Shown here: positions 26,732 through 35,786 of the stretch, one piece after another
How positions within the stretch are numbered: position 1 is the first letter of the stretch
Layout: every line of letters begins with the position of its first letter
Origin: Fredericiella sp963839515
GTDB taxonomy: Bacteria > Chloroflexota > Anaerolineae > Caldilineales > Caldilineaceae
DNA: 64,000 bases
NCBI GenBank assembly: GCA_963839515.1
Contig: CAWIVN010000025.1
Span: 62,001-126,000, forward strand
Direction: 5' to 3'
Made by a program: the position numbers and the translations under genes
The notes under the pieces: model-generated
What the model saw: only the letters and a program-made list of their open reading frames with translations
The model's database searches: none
Told to the model about the DNA's origin: nothing

Positions 26732-27637
26732 CTATTTGATGCCGGTCGATGCAATGGACTGCACAAAGTAGCGCTGGAAGGGGAAGATCAAGAGCACTGG
26801 CACGATGGCGGCCAAGATCGCTCCCGCCATCAGCTGATTCCAGAACGTCTGGCGTTCCTCCACAGCCAGTGACACCGCCACCTGCACCACGCGATAGTCA
26901 GGGGCGGGGGCCACTACCAGCGGCCAGAAGAACGAGTTCCACGAGGCCAGGAACAGCACAAGCGCCCCACTGATAATGGCCGGCATCGAGATGGGCACAA
27001 TCAGTTGGAACAAGATGCGCCCCCACGACGCCCCATCCACGCGTGCCGCATCCAGGATCTCCTGCGGAATGTCGGCAAAGAACTGGCGAAACATGAATAT
27101 GACCAGCCCGTTTGCAATACCGGGAATAAAGAGCCCATACCAGGTGTTGACCCAGCCCCAGTCACGCACGATGACATATAGCGGGATGATGATCACCTCG
27201 ACCGGGATCATAAAGGTAAGCAGCACAATGATAAACAGGACGTTCTTACCGCGGAACTCAAACTTCGCAAAGGCAAAGCCGGCCATGGCACTGATGAGCA
27301 GCCCCACGATGACCGTGCCTACCGACAGGGCGGCCGTGTTCAGAATCGCTTTCCCCATCTCTTGCTGCGTAAAGAGCGCGATGTATGCCTCAAGCGTAGG
27401 ATCGCTGGGAAACAGCGCACGCCAAGAGAACGGATAGACATACTTGAAGACCAGTTCATTTGGCGTCAACGAGGCAGCTATGGCCCACAGCAACGGCACG
27501 ATCACGATCAGCAGCGTGATGAAGAGCAGGATGTAAATGCTCGCCCTATTTGCCGTTGTGAGCAGTTGGCGCCGGTGCCGTAGACGCGCTGCTTCGTTGC
27601 GTACTTGCTGGGTGTTTGTCCGATTTACGACAGTCAC
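26732..27637 (-). CDS. Carbohydrate ABC transporter permease, MalG type
   Basis: 301 residues starting at GTG 27637 with GGAGGGG upstream. Six membrane segments, the first at about 31-53, and EAA loop LDAARVDGASWGRILFQL then IVPISMPAI. Second permease of the operon 30025-25814. Partner of the permease at 27688; ATPase not encoded here. Confidence 0.92.
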   Translation of the reverse strand: MTVVNRTNTQQVRNEAARLRHRRQLLTTANRASIYILLFITLLIVIVPLLWAIAASLTPNELVFKYVYPFSWRALFPSDPTLEAYIALFTQQEMGKAILNTAALSVGTVIVGLLISAMAGFAFAKFEFRGKNVLFIIVLLTFMIPVEVIIIPLYVIVRDWGWVNTWYGLFIPGIANGLVIFMFRQFFADIPQEILDAARVDGASWGRILFQLIVPISMPAIISGALVLFLASWNSFFWPLVVAPAPDYRVVQVAVSLAVEERQTFWNQLMAGAILAAIVPVLLIFPFQRYFVQSIASTGIK

Positions 27638-27687
27638 AGGCTTATGCCCCTCCAGAATAATCTACGCCGAGTAGGTTCTGCTGGCGC

Positions 27688-28551
27688 CTAATCGCTGGCA
27701 CGCAACAGCCAGAATTCGATGCCGACAACTGCCAGCGTCGCCAGCAGAAGCAGCGAGATCATAGCCGACGACGTGCCAAAGTCGCCGTAGATAAAGCCGC
27801 GGCGATAGGCTTCAAACATGAGCGTGTTCGTAGACAACTGCGGACCGCCCTTTGTCAGAATGAGTACAGGAACAAACAGGAGAAAGTTCGCCACGGTATC
27901 GGCTACCAGCACAAAGACCAGTACACGTCGCAGCAGTGGAAAAGTGACTTCTGCAAAACGTCGCCACCAATTGGCGCCGTCAATCTCAGCTGCTTCATAG
28001 AGTTCACGCGGGATGCCTTGCAGCCCGGCCAGCAGAAACAAGGCCCAATACGGCACGCCTACCCACGATGCCAGCATGACGATGCACCAGAGTGCCTGCT
28101 CAGTCGATGTCAGAAATGGCTGTGGGGGCAACCCGACAGTGCGCAACATGCCGTTGAATAACCCATTCTGCATCAGCATGAGTCCCCAGACGATCGCCGA
28201 TACGTTAAGAGAAATTGCGATCGGCAGCAGGTAGATGCTGCGAAAAAAGCCGACGCCGCGCACAGCTTGATTAACCAACAGTGCGATCAACAGCGCCAGG
28301 CAGACTTGCAGTGGATTTACGATCAAATTGAAACGCAGCGTCACCCAAATCGATCGGATGGCGACAGGATCGGTCAGAATATCCTCAAAATTGCGCAGGC
28401 CAACGAATTCTTTGACCCCTCCGCCGGCAAAGGAGGTGGCGTACAGGCTTTCCAGCAAGCCCGATATCGCAGGATAGATGCGAAAGAAGACGATGACCAG
28501 CAACGCCGGCAGTAAAAAGACGTAGGGCACCCACTTCTCAGCTTTGGTCAT
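27688..28551 (-). CDS. Carbohydrate ABC transporter permease, MalF type
   Basis: 287 residues. Starts MTKAEKWVPYVFLLPALLVIVFF, a short cytoplasmic head and first membrane helix, six helices in total; EAA loop YEAAEIDGANWWRRFAEV then TFPLLRRVLV. It is separated from the binding-protein gene by 100 bp containing a hairpin and from the next permease by 50 bp. Confidence 0.92.
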   Translation of the reverse strand: MTKAEKWVPYVFLLPALLVIVFFRIYPAISGLLESLYATSFAGGGVKEFVGLRNFEDILTDPVAIRSIWVTLRFNLIVNPLQVCLALLIALLVNQAVRGVGFFRSIYLLPIAISLNVSAIVWGLMLMQNGLFNGMLRTVGLPPQPFLTSTEQALWCIVMLASWVGVPYWALFLLAGLQGIPRELYEAAEIDGANWWRRFAEVTFPLLRRVLVFVLVADTVANFLLFVPVLILTKGGPQLSTNTLMFEAYRRGFIYGDFGTSSAMISLLLLATLAVVGIEFWLLRASD

Positions 28552-28596
28552 GAGGGTTACGGCTTTCTTACTCCTGCAGAAAATAGTCCGGAGAGC

Positions 28597-28629
28597 GACG
28601 GGCAGTGGTCGCTGTGATCACTGCCCGTC
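28597..28629. terminator. Intercistronic hairpin after the second binding-protein gene
   Basis: Arms GACGGGCAGTG (28597-28607) and CACTGCCCGTC (28619-28629), 22 bp after the binding-protein stop. On the minus strand it is followed by GCTCTCCGGACTATTTTC, so partial termination is possible. It matches in position the 1904-1934 hairpin of the other ABC operon. Confidence 0.6.
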
Positions 28630-28651
28630 ACTGCCGAATTTATGCAACGTA

Positions 28652-30025
28652 TTACTGGTACTTGTCTAGCTCACGTTGAATGCGTTGTGCTGCCGTGTCC
28701 AATGCAGTTTGCACGTCGGCGCCCTGGCTGATGTCAGTAAACGTCGTCTGCAAAATCTGCTCGTACTCCAAGTAGCCGGGCGTCTTGGCACGCGGCACTG
28801 GGTTTACTGTTGCCTCGTCTGCCGCGACCTTCATGTAGGCCCACGTGCCTTCGTTGAATTGTGGATCAGTCTGGAACAGTTCCAGCACGGATTTCTGCGC
28901 CGGGAAGTCGCCGCTGCCGTAGCGCCACCATGCCTCGGCGCCCTTACCGGTCGCCAGCCACTTGACAAATCTGCGCGCCGCATCCATGTTCTTGCTGTTC
29001 GCATTGATGCCAACGTGCCACGAGCCGGTGGGGGTTACGATCTCGCCGTTCTGGAAGTACGGATGACGCGAGACGTTCCAGGCGAAGGGCAGGCCCTTTC
29101 CGTCGTTGGCCTCGGAATATCGCCGGATGTTCCAAGGTCCGGCAATCATCATGGCAAGCTTGCCCTGCTCAAAGAGCTCTTGCGCGTTGGTGTCGCTGGG
29201 CGGTGCAAACTTCCACTCGTTAAAAGCCTTGCCATAGTACGTGAACGCGTCCACCCAGGGCTGCGAGTTGATGACGCCCTCGACGGTCAGGCCGTCTGCA
29301 CCGATCGCATCGCCGCCCAGGCTCTCTTCCATCGCCTGCAGCTGATAAATGCGGTTGGTCTGTTCCCACGTGAAACCCCAGATGTCGGTGACGCCGTCAC
29401 TATCTGTATCCTGCGTCAGTTTCTGGGCCATCTCGGCAATCTGCTCGTAGGTGAGGCGGTCGTCTTGGCCCGGAACAGGTACGCCGGCGGCATCGAACAA
29501 GTCCTGGTTGATGAACAGCAGTTGCGTCGAAGTGGACAATGGCGCGGAGATCAATTTGCCTTCATGGCTGCCGGCCTCGATGGCGGCATCCAGCATGTCA
29601 GCCTTTTCTTCCTCCGAGAACAGATCATCCAGGGGCGCCAGCCAGTTGCGCACGCCGTAGCCGGACGTCACCGGCACATCGACGCTCAGCACGTCCGGCA
29701 GTTCGCTGCCCGAGGAGAGCCGAATTTGGATTTGCTGGAACAAGTCATTAAAACCTACCTGCTCCAGTACCAGGTCGATGTCCGGGTTCTCTTCTTCGAA
29801 CTGGGCTTGAACCTTGCCATCCGGGTCCCAGCCGCTCAACGTCAGCCACGTGACAGTTGTCTTGCCTGCGGCGGTTGCATCGCCGGCCGCAGTGGTGTCC
29901 CCACCAGTATCGCCCGCAGCTGGTGCCGCGGCACCAGGCGCCGGCGCCGCCGGTGCCGCGCAGGCAAGCAGCATGGCCACTGCCACCACAAGCGAGAGCA
30001 GTACAAATACACGATTTCGTTTCAT
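28652..30025 (-). CDS. ABC transporter substrate-binding lipoprotein (Sec signal)
   Basis: 457 residues. Sec-type lipoprotein signal: MKRNRVFVLLSLVVAVAMLLAC with Cys at 22, then an Ala/Pro/Gly/Thr-rich linker and a family 1 binding domain starting KTTVTWLTLSGWDPDG. Unlike the other binding protein of this window it has no twin arginine. GAGGAGAG precedes ATG 30025. Heads the operon with two permeases and a nucleoside hydrolase, hence possible nucleoside/sugar ligand. Confidence 0.92.
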   Translation of the reverse strand: MKRNRVFVLLSLVVAVAMLLACAAPAAPAPGAAAPAAGDTGGDTTAAGDATAAGKTTVTWLTLSGWDPDGKVQAQFEEENPDIDLVLEQVGFNDLFQQIQIRLSSGSELPDVLSVDVPVTSGYGVRNWLAPLDDLFSEEEKADMLDAAIEAGSHEGKLISAPLSTSTQLLFINQDLFDAAGVPVPGQDDRLTYEQIAEMAQKLTQDTDSDGVTDIWGFTWEQTNRIYQLQAMEESLGGDAIGADGLTVEGVINSQPWVDAFTYYGKAFNEWKFAPPSDTNAQELFEQGKLAMMIAGPWNIRRYSEANDGKGLPFAWNVSRHPYFQNGEIVTPTGSWHVGINANSKNMDAARRFVKWLATGKGAEAWWRYGSGDFPAQKSVLELFQTDPQFNEGTWAYMKVAADEATVNPVPRAKTPGYLEYEQILQTTFTDISQGADVQTALDTAAQRIQRELDKYQ

Positions 30026-30125
30026 GAGACTCTCCTCTGAATAAGATGCAGATCGAAGGAACGTAAACAGATTGCCGGGTAACTACACGCAGGCGCCACC
30101 TGTTCGGGGGGATACGCATGGTTTG

Positions 30126-30141
30126 GGAAGCCGCGGCTTCC
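30126..30141. promoter_or_regulatory. 16-bp perfect palindrome in divergent promoter region
   Basis: GGAAGCCGCGGCTTCC is a perfect palindrome located 100 bp upstream of the binding-protein start (minus) and about 35 bp upstream of the -10 of the plus-strand gene. Could be an operator for either direction; no regulator is assigned. Confidence 0.4.
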
Positions 30142-30171
30142 GGTACATAACGGTCAATTGAGTGGCTGCTA

Positions 30172-30180
30172 TGCTATAAT
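30172..30180 (+). promoter_or_regulatory. Extended -10 promoter of the receiver-protein gene
   Basis: TGCTATAAT with the perfect TATAAT at 30175-30180; no clear -35. Start expected near 30187, leader about 64 bases before ATG 30251. Confidence 0.55.
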
Positions 30181-30250
30181 ACCAGGAATCCGCTCCCCCT
30201 GTCCCGTACCTTGGTTCGTAAATAGGCCATGAATGGGCCATAGATAGGTC

Positions 30251-31537
30251 ATGCCCGCTGCGATACAAGCCGTCGACGAAGCTTTGGTAGATGCGTTGCG
30301 CCATGCGCTTAACCATCTATACGACCCTGAACAACTGCGAAACTCCCCGTTGATCGCACTCTTGGCGACCGAGGGGCACTTTCCAGCCAGCACAAAGCTG
30401 CAACACATATTACTGGATGCGATACGCGCCATGCGTCCGCCGGCGAATGAGCCCACCGCCTCGATGCGACGGCGCATCTACCAGATCCTCCAGCTGCGCT
30501 ATGAGCAGCAGTTCGCCCAGAAGGAAGTAGCCGTCCAACTGGGCCTTAGCGTTCGCCAGTACCGCCGCCTGCAACACGCTGCGATCGAGGCGCTCGCCTT
30601 CCATTTGCTGGAACAGTACGATCTCGCCGATCGTATCGCCAACATACGTTCCGCTGGTGCGGCCATTGCCGGCGCTGCGTCCGCCGCGACTGACACGTCG
30701 GACGCGCCCGCTGCGGTTGACTTGCCTGAGTCGCTGCAATGGATTCTCGCGCTTTCGCCTACCGAGACTACTGACCTGAGGCAGGTGCTTCCCGAACTCA
30801 TACGCTTGGTCGAGCCGCTTGCCATTCGCAATCGGAAGCAGGTCACGCTGTACAACGCCTGCGCTCAGGGCAATGCAGCTATCCATCCGCTTGTATTTCG
30901 CCAGGCAATGTTGCACCTGCTAAACAGCGCGATTCTCAATACCTCCGGCGGCGAGGTCAACGTCTCAACAAGTTCCGATCGCTGGCACGTCATAGTGACG
31001 GTGCACGTGCCAGGCAGCTCAGGCCTCCTCAAGAGCACAAGTCTCAACCAGAATCCGGAGGAAGACATGGTGCAGAAAATGCTGCACGCGTGTCATGCTT
31101 CGCTGCTTGTAAACCCCGCTGGCGAGAGTTGGCAGGCAACATTGACTTGTCATTGCGACGAACAGCCGCTCCTGCTTGTCGTCGACGATCACCTTGAAAG
31201 TACAGATTTGCTCCAACGTTATACCGAAGGGACGCGCTATCGCCTCGTCGCCTGCCATGATCCCAAACGGGCGCTGGAGATGGCGCAGGAACATCGCCCA
31301 CTCCTGATCCTGCTCGACGTCATGATGCCAGACGTGGACGGCTGGGAGGTGCTCTCACGCTTGAAACAGCACGAGGCCACCGCTTCCATCCCGGTCTGGG
31401 TGTGTACGGTGCTCGACCAGTCGGAGCTTGCCTTCTCGCTGGGCGCGGATGGTTTTCTGCGCAAGCCGGTTACGCGCCAGTCGCTGCTGGCAACCCTTGA
31501 CGCACAGTCGACGAATCGGGTGCCAGCACGGCACTGA
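30251..31537 (+). CDS. Response regulator with N-terminal HTH and degenerate ATPase-like middle
   Basis: 428 residues, three parts. Residues about 75-125 form a sigma-70 region-4-like helix-turn-helix (RRRIYQILQLRYEQQFAQKEVAVQLGLSVRQYRRLQHAAIEAL in two pieces). Residues about 160-300 resemble a histidine-kinase ATP-binding domain that has lost its N, G1 and G2 boxes. Residues about 305-425 are a receiver with DDH, Asp in LLILLDVMMPDVDGWEVL and Lys in FLRKPVT. It may bind DNA under control of phosphorylation by the neighbouring hybrid kinase, with which its 3' end overlaps by 68 bp in convergent orientation. Confidence 0.75.
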   Translation: MPAAIQAVDEALVDALRHALNHLYDPEQLRNSPLIALLATEGHFPASTKLQHILLDAIRAMRPPANEPTASMRRRIYQILQLRYEQQFAQKEVAVQLGLSVRQYRRLQHAAIEALAFHLLEQYDLADRIANIRSAGAAIAGAASAATDTSDAPAAVDLPESLQWILALSPTETTDLRQVLPELIRLVEPLAIRNRKQVTLYNACAQGNAAIHPLVFRQAMLHLLNSAILNTSGGEVNVSTSSDRWHVIVTVHVPGSSGLLKSTSLNQNPEEDMVQKMLHACHASLLVNPAGESWQATLTCHCDEQPLLLVVDDHLESTDLLQRYTEGTRYRLVACHDPKRALEMAQEHRPLLILLDVMMPDVDGWEVLSRLKQHEATASIPVWVCTVLDQSELAFSLGADGFLRKPVTRQSLLATLDAQSTNRVPARH

Positions 31538-33650
31538 GCGATTGGATGCACTGCAGCAGGTCGCGCGTCGAAAGGCCACTGCCCCGCGCGACAAACAGCT
31601 GGTTGCTCACGATGGGCTGGTTGAACGGGTCTAACGAACTGGCCACGATCACCGGAATATCGCGCAGAACCGGATCCTTGGCCTTCTCATGCAGAAGTTC
31701 AAATCCTGTCATCTCCGGCATCAACAAGTCTAATATCATCACATCCGGGTGCAGTTCGCGCAGCGCAGCCAGCGCCTCCACGCCTGACGTGGCCGTGATA
31801 ATCTGGTAGCCTCGCCCTAACCCCGCCAGCATACGCAGGAATAGGCGCAGAACATCCGGCTCGTCGTCGCAGACCAGCACCGTGCGCACCTGCGGGCCGA
31901 GTGCCAGCACCGCCTCTTCCAATTGTGCGCGGTTTACCGGCTTGACAAGATATTGCACCACTCCCAACTCCTCTGGCCCCGCATCGCTGGGCAGCCAGCA
32001 GGCAAGCAAGGGCGTGTCAAAGGGCAGCTTCCCCCAGCTAGATTCTGGCCAGGACTGCTGCGGCAGCAGGGCGGAATTCACCACAAACGCACGCGCCGGC
32101 GATTCGCCCAGCACTTGCAGCGCCTCGTCCAATGTCTGCACGCGCACAACTTCTACGTTGTCCATGTACCGGGTCAGGAGCCGCTCCAAGGTGTGCCCAT
32201 ATTCCATAACGACGTAACGTGCTCTCACCTCGGGCATGGGTGCAATGCGCGCCCGTGTGCGCGGCACGTAGGCATCGTACGGGTGAACCCAACGCCGTGC
32301 GGCAACGGGTTCGAACTCATTCACAGGTCCGGGCGCAAGGGGCAGGCTGACATGAAAGACAGTGCCATGCCCTGGTTGGCTCTCCAACCAGATGCGCCCG
32401 TTATGCATCTCTACAAACTGCCTGCTGATGTTGAGGCCCAGCCCGCTGCCGCCATGTTTGCGCCGGATAGATGCATCGATCTGCTGAAACTGCTCGAACA
32501 GGTGCTCCTGTTCGTGTGGGTCGATTCCGGGCCCACTATCCTGCACACTCAAACGCATCTGTTCCTCTTCGGCCCAGGCGCGCAGGCGTACACCACCCTC
32601 TGTGGTGAAGCGGCCGGCGTTGCTAAGCAGGTTCATCAACACCTGCCGAATACGCGTAGGGTCGCAAAACACCTGCGGCAGGCTTTCCACCGCGTCCACT
32701 TCCAGATAGAGGCCTTTGGTTTGATACAACGGGCGCACTGCCTCCGCAGCCTCGTCTGCAATGGCTGCCAGGTCAACCCACGTCTTGCTCAGCGCCATGC
32801 GCCCGGCATCGATCTGGCTCAGGTCGAGCACGTCGTCCACCAGCTTTGACAGGTGTTGGCTGTTGCGCAGGATCACCGCCATGTCTGCCAGCAGTGCGGG
32901 AGGAATGCGGCCGCCATACAGCTTAGGGGACTGCGTGATTAGCTCACTGTACGCAATGATCATGTTAAGTGGTGTGCGTAACTCGTGGCTGACCTTGGCG
33001 ATGAACTCCTGTTTGGTCTGCCGAGCCTCCTCTGCAACTTGATTCATGGCCTTGAGCCTGTCCAGCAGGCGTGACTGCTCGCGCGTGGCCTGCAGCAGGT
33101 CTTCCTCGACCTGCTTCAATTCCAGCCGTTGTGACCGCGCCTCGTCCACGGCAATCTGTGCTCGCTCCAGGCCTAACAGAGAAGTTTCAGCCAGTTCGAG
33201 CAGCGCGCTGACTGCGATCCAACACAGCAGGGCCGCCACTGCCGCAAAACTCGCCAAAACAACCGCCATACTCCAAGGCAACGCCGGTGCTGCCCCCAGG
33301 GTGGCCAGCACGCTGGGCGCCGCAGCAGTAAATAGCACTGCTGCAATGCCCGCAGGCCACCCGAGCAACATCACCGCCAGCGCCGGCAGACCCGCATACA
33401 GAATGACCAGCAGGGGCTGGCCACTGGCGGCCACGGCACACGGGAGCAAGATCGCTGCCCCTGCCAGCAGCAGCATGTGGGCGCGCAGCAAGTTACGTGA
33501 TGCAAAGTAATAGGCCCCAATGCTCACTGCCAACCATGACAGGGTAGTGGCCAGCATCTGCCACCCGTTGCCGCCCGGCCACGGCGGGGCTGCGGCCGTA
33601 AACAGGAGCACCACGCTTATGCCCAACACAAGCGTGGTGCGCCGGCTCAT
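31470..33650 (-). CDS. Hybrid sensor histidine kinase with pseudo-receiver and receiver
   Basis: 726 residues from ATG 33650 (MSRRTTLVLG). About five membrane helices (residues 8-160), coiled coil 160-212, HisKA with H-box KVSHELRTPLNMI (His222), HATPase with N, G1 and G2 boxes (LMNLLSNAGRF, SGPGID, HGGSGLGLNI), then a receiver-like domain lacking its Asp (AFVVNSALLP) and a final receiver with Asp in MILDLLMPEMTG. A GTG at 33725 opens the frame earlier, but a TATACT -10 at 33710-33715 lies between the two, favouring 33650. Likely partner of the receiver protein at 30251. Confidence 0.85.
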   Translation of the reverse strand: MSRRTTLVLGISVVLLFTAAAPPWPGGNGWQMLATTLSWLAVSIGAYYFASRNLLRAHMLLLAGAAILLPCAVAASGQPLLVILYAGLPALAVMLLGWPAGIAAVLFTAAAPSVLATLGAAPALPWSMAVVLASFAAVAALLCWIAVSALLELAETSLLGLERAQIAVDEARSQRLELKQVEEDLLQATREQSRLLDRLKAMNQVAEEARQTKQEFIAKVSHELRTPLNMIIAYSELITQSPKLYGGRIPPALLADMAVILRNSQHLSKLVDDVLDLSQIDAGRMALSKTWVDLAAIADEAAEAVRPLYQTKGLYLEVDAVESLPQVFCDPTRIRQVLMNLLSNAGRFTTEGGVRLRAWAEEEQMRLSVQDSGPGIDPHEQEHLFEQFQQIDASIRRKHGGSGLGLNISRQFVEMHNGRIWLESQPGHGTVFHVSLPLAPGPVNEFEPVAARRWVHPYDAYVPRTRARIAPMPEVRARYVVMEYGHTLERLLTRYMDNVEVVRVQTLDEALQVLGESPARAFVVNSALLPQQSWPESSWGKLPFDTPLLACWLPSDAGPEELGVVQYLVKPVNRAQLEEAVLALGPQVRTVLVCDDEPDVLRLFLRMLAGLGRGYQIITATSGVEALAALRELHPDVMILDLLMPEMTGFELLHEKAKDPVLRDIPVIVASSLDPFNQPIVSNQLFVARGSGLSTRDLLQCIQSLSAVLAPDSSTVRQGLPAATGA

Positions 33651-33709
33651 GATCACCAGTGACTGGATGATCGAGGCGCGCGCAACGGTAAATTCGGTTG
33701 ATTTGGGAA

Positions 33710-33715
33710 AGTATA
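33710..33715 (-). promoter_or_regulatory. Possible -10 box (TATACT) of the hybrid kinase gene
   Basis: Minus-strand TATACT, expected start near 33703 and a leader of about 53 bases to ATG 33650. The -35 region is weak. Confidence 0.35.
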
Positions 33716-33743
33716 CTCGCCACACGTTTGTGATTTCCTATCG

Positions 33744-34619
33744 CTACAACAGCAATCGCTGCGACGAGGTCTCCAGCAGCCTGTCCATTTCGGCAACTAC
33801 TGCTTGCTTCACCCCTGACGAACTGCTCTGCATCAGCAACTCGCCGGCGTGCAACGGCCTGCCCACCGCCACGGTGACGTGCACGGGGTACAGCCGCGGC
33901 GCCGCCACCTGCAGCATGGCGGCAAAACGCTCGCGATCTTTCTGGCTGCGGCGCAAGCGCGTCAGTGGGCTGGCCAACGAACGCGCTGAAAAAACGCCGC
34001 TAACCAACAGCGGCACGATCTGTGCCTGGGGCGCCAGGCGAGCAAACAAGCCGATGCTGTCCGTCCATTCCGCCAGCGCCGTACTCGCGCCAGGCAGCAC
34101 GGCCGGGTCCGGCTCGATCTTGCCGGCCGGAAACGTGAGCACGCTGCCGCCCCGCCGCAGTTGTTGTGTCACGCTGCGCACCACGCCCAGGTGCGCGTTG
34201 GCTTCTTCATTCACGTAGATCAGCCGCTTGCTCATATTGTCCAGCGCCGCCAGAAAGGGCCGCACGGCCGCCACCGTATGCAGATCAGCCCGCGGCAGTG
34301 CTGCAAATAACGCCAGCGTGTCCGTGATGCCCGGATGATCGGATACGAACAAGACCGGCCCCGTCTGCGGCAGGCACTCTTTACCTACCAATTCGACCTC
34401 TGCGGCAAACTGCTGCACCCCCCACTTCGCCGCCGCGTGCAGACCATCGCGCGCCACGCGCCGGTCGAATTCGAGCACGGTCAGCGCAAAGCGCCGCGCC
34501 GGCCAGTAGCAGCCGGCCGCCAACAGCCGCTGCCCGTGGCGCACTTGGCCCAACCCGAACGATTCCAACATGTCCTTGGTGTTGATGCGGATCAAATCCT
34601 CGAGGACTGTATTCGCCAT
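33744..34619 (-). CDS. 1-acyl-glycerol-3-phosphate acyltransferase-like (PlsC family)
   Basis: 291 residues. The family's HX4D motif is HPGITD (in FVSDHPGITDTLALF), followed by FPAGKIEPDP corresponding to the FPEG block and VPLLVSG. Such enzymes acylate glycerolipid or related hydroxyls at the inner membrane face. The N-terminal 70 residues are variable. The ATG at 34619 follows a TATAAT box by only 11 bases, so the message is nearly leaderless. Convergent neighbour is absent; it is divergent from the oxidoreductase gene. Confidence 0.78.
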   Translation of the reverse strand: MANTVLEDLIRINTKDMLESFGLGQVRHGQRLLAAGCYWPARRFALTVLEFDRRVARDGLHAAAKWGVQQFAAEVELVGKECLPQTGPVLFVSDHPGITDTLALFAALPRADLHTVAAVRPFLAALDNMSKRLIYVNEEANAHLGVVRSVTQQLRRGGSVLTFPAGKIEPDPAVLPGASTALAEWTDSIGLFARLAPQAQIVPLLVSGVFSARSLASPLTRLRRSQKDRERFAAMLQVAAPRLYPVHVTVAVGRPLHAGELLMQSSSSGVKQAVVAEMDRLLETSSQRLLL

Positions 34620-34630
34620 AGGTCGGTTAT

Positions 34631-34638
34631 ATTATACT
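34631..34638. promoter_or_regulatory. Overlapping divergent -10 boxes
   Basis: TATAAT on the minus strand (plus positions 34631-34636) and TATACT on the plus strand (34633-34638) overlap. They would serve the acyltransferase (almost leaderless) and the oxidoreductase (leader about 42 bases). Only one can be occupied at a time. Confidence 0.5.
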
Positions 34639-34685
34639 AGATGGGAAGTTCACCCATTCATCGATTGGAAAGGGATAAGCACCGC

Positions 34686-35681
34686 ATGGCGACCGAATTC
34701 CGTGCCCTACAGGTTGACGAACTGCCCGACGGAACTTTCCGCCGCTCGCTAGTGACTCGGTTGGTCGACGACTTGCCGCCCGGCGAAGTCCTGGTGCGCG
34801 TTTTGTTCTCTTCGCTCAACTACAAAGATGCTCTTTCGGCCAGCGGCAATAAGGGCGTCACCCGTAAATACCCGCACACGCCCGGTATTGACGCCGCCGG
34901 CATCGTCGAACAAAGCCAGTCGCCCGAGTTCTGGCCCGGGGACGCCGTGGTAGTCATCGGCTATGACCTCGGCATGAACACCCCCGGCGGTTACGGCGAG
35001 TTTATCCGGGTCCCCGCCAACTGGGTGACCAAGCTGCCGCCACAGCTCAACGCCTACGAGAGCATGATGCTGGGCACCGCCGGCTTTACCGCCGCCATGG
35101 CCGTCGAAGCGCTGCAATGGCACGAGGTGATGAGCCAGCAAGGCGAGATCCTCGTTACTGGTGCCACCGGGGGCGTCGGCAGCATCGCCGTCGCCCTGCT
35201 GGCGCAGCTCGGCTACGAAGTGGTGGCCGCCACCGGCAAGCTGCAGGAGACAAGCTTTCTCCAGGCGCTCGGCGCCAAGAGTGTCATCCACCGTGACGAG
35301 TTGGTCGATTCCACCAACAAAGTGCTGCTGCGCGAACGCTGGGCCGGCGTCGTCGACACGGTGGGCGGCCCGCTGCTGGCCTCCGCCCTCAAGGCCGTGC
35401 GCCTGGGCGGCAGCGTCGCAGCCTGCGGTAATGTGGCCTCCCCGCGCCTCGACACAACAGTCTTCCCCTTCATCCTGCGCGGGGTCAACCTGCTCGGCAT
35501 CGACTCAGCCAACTACCCGATCGACCGCCGCCGCGCCCTTTGGCAGCGCCTCGCCGGAGAATGGCGGCTTGAGATCCTCGAAAACCTCGCTCGCGAAGTT
35601 CCGCTCAATCAACTGGACCGCGAGATTGATCGCATTCTGCAAGGCAAGCTCACGGGCCGCGTAGTCGTGGCGCATAGATAG
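34686..35681 (+). CDS. YhdH/AcuI-type quinone oxidoreductase (acrylyl-CoA reductase-like)
   Basis: 331 residues from ATG 34686, with AAGGGAT upstream. Zinc-free medium-chain dehydrogenase: NYKDALSASGNKGVTRKYPHTPGIDAAGIV, GYDLGMNTPGGYGEFIRVP (split stretches near 45-110) are signatures of the YhdH/YhfP group, whose E. coli and Rhodobacter members reduce acrylyl-CoA with NADPH. Nucleotide motif VTGATGGVGSIAV at about 156-168. The end TAG falls at the left edge of the palindromic element 35681-35786. Confidence 0.9.
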   Translation: MATEFRALQVDELPDGTFRRSLVTRLVDDLPPGEVLVRVLFSSLNYKDALSASGNKGVTRKYPHTPGIDAAGIVEQSQSPEFWPGDAVVVIGYDLGMNTPGGYGEFIRVPANWVTKLPPQLNAYESMMLGTAGFTAAMAVEALQWHEVMSQQGEILVTGATGGVGSIAVALLAQLGYEVVAATGKLQETSFLQALGAKSVIHRDELVDSTNKVLLRERWAGVVDTVGGPLLASALKAVRLGGSVAACGNVASPRLDTTVFPFILRGVNLLGIDSANYPIDRRRALWQRLAGEWRLEILENLAREVPLNQLDREIDRILQGKLTGRVVVAHR

Positions 35682-35786
35682 TCTGAACCTTGATTCACTT
35701 GATTTCAAGGATTACCATGATTGCGTGACGCTCTCGTGCGCGCAAATCATGGTAATCCCCAAAATCCCACAAATCAAGGTTCAGAC
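35681..35786. repeat. GTCTGAACCTTGATT long inverted repeat, copy 2
   Basis: 106 bp. Outer arms GTCTGAACCTTGATT (35681-35695) and AATCAAGGTTCAGAC (35772-35786) are perfect; inner arms GGATTACCATGATT and AATCATGGTAATCC also pair. Compared with copy 1 the inner arm changed T to A in one strand and A to T in the other, a compensatory change. The last base of the upstream TAG and the whole minus-strand TGA (35781-35783) of the BNR gene fall inside. Confidence 0.82.
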
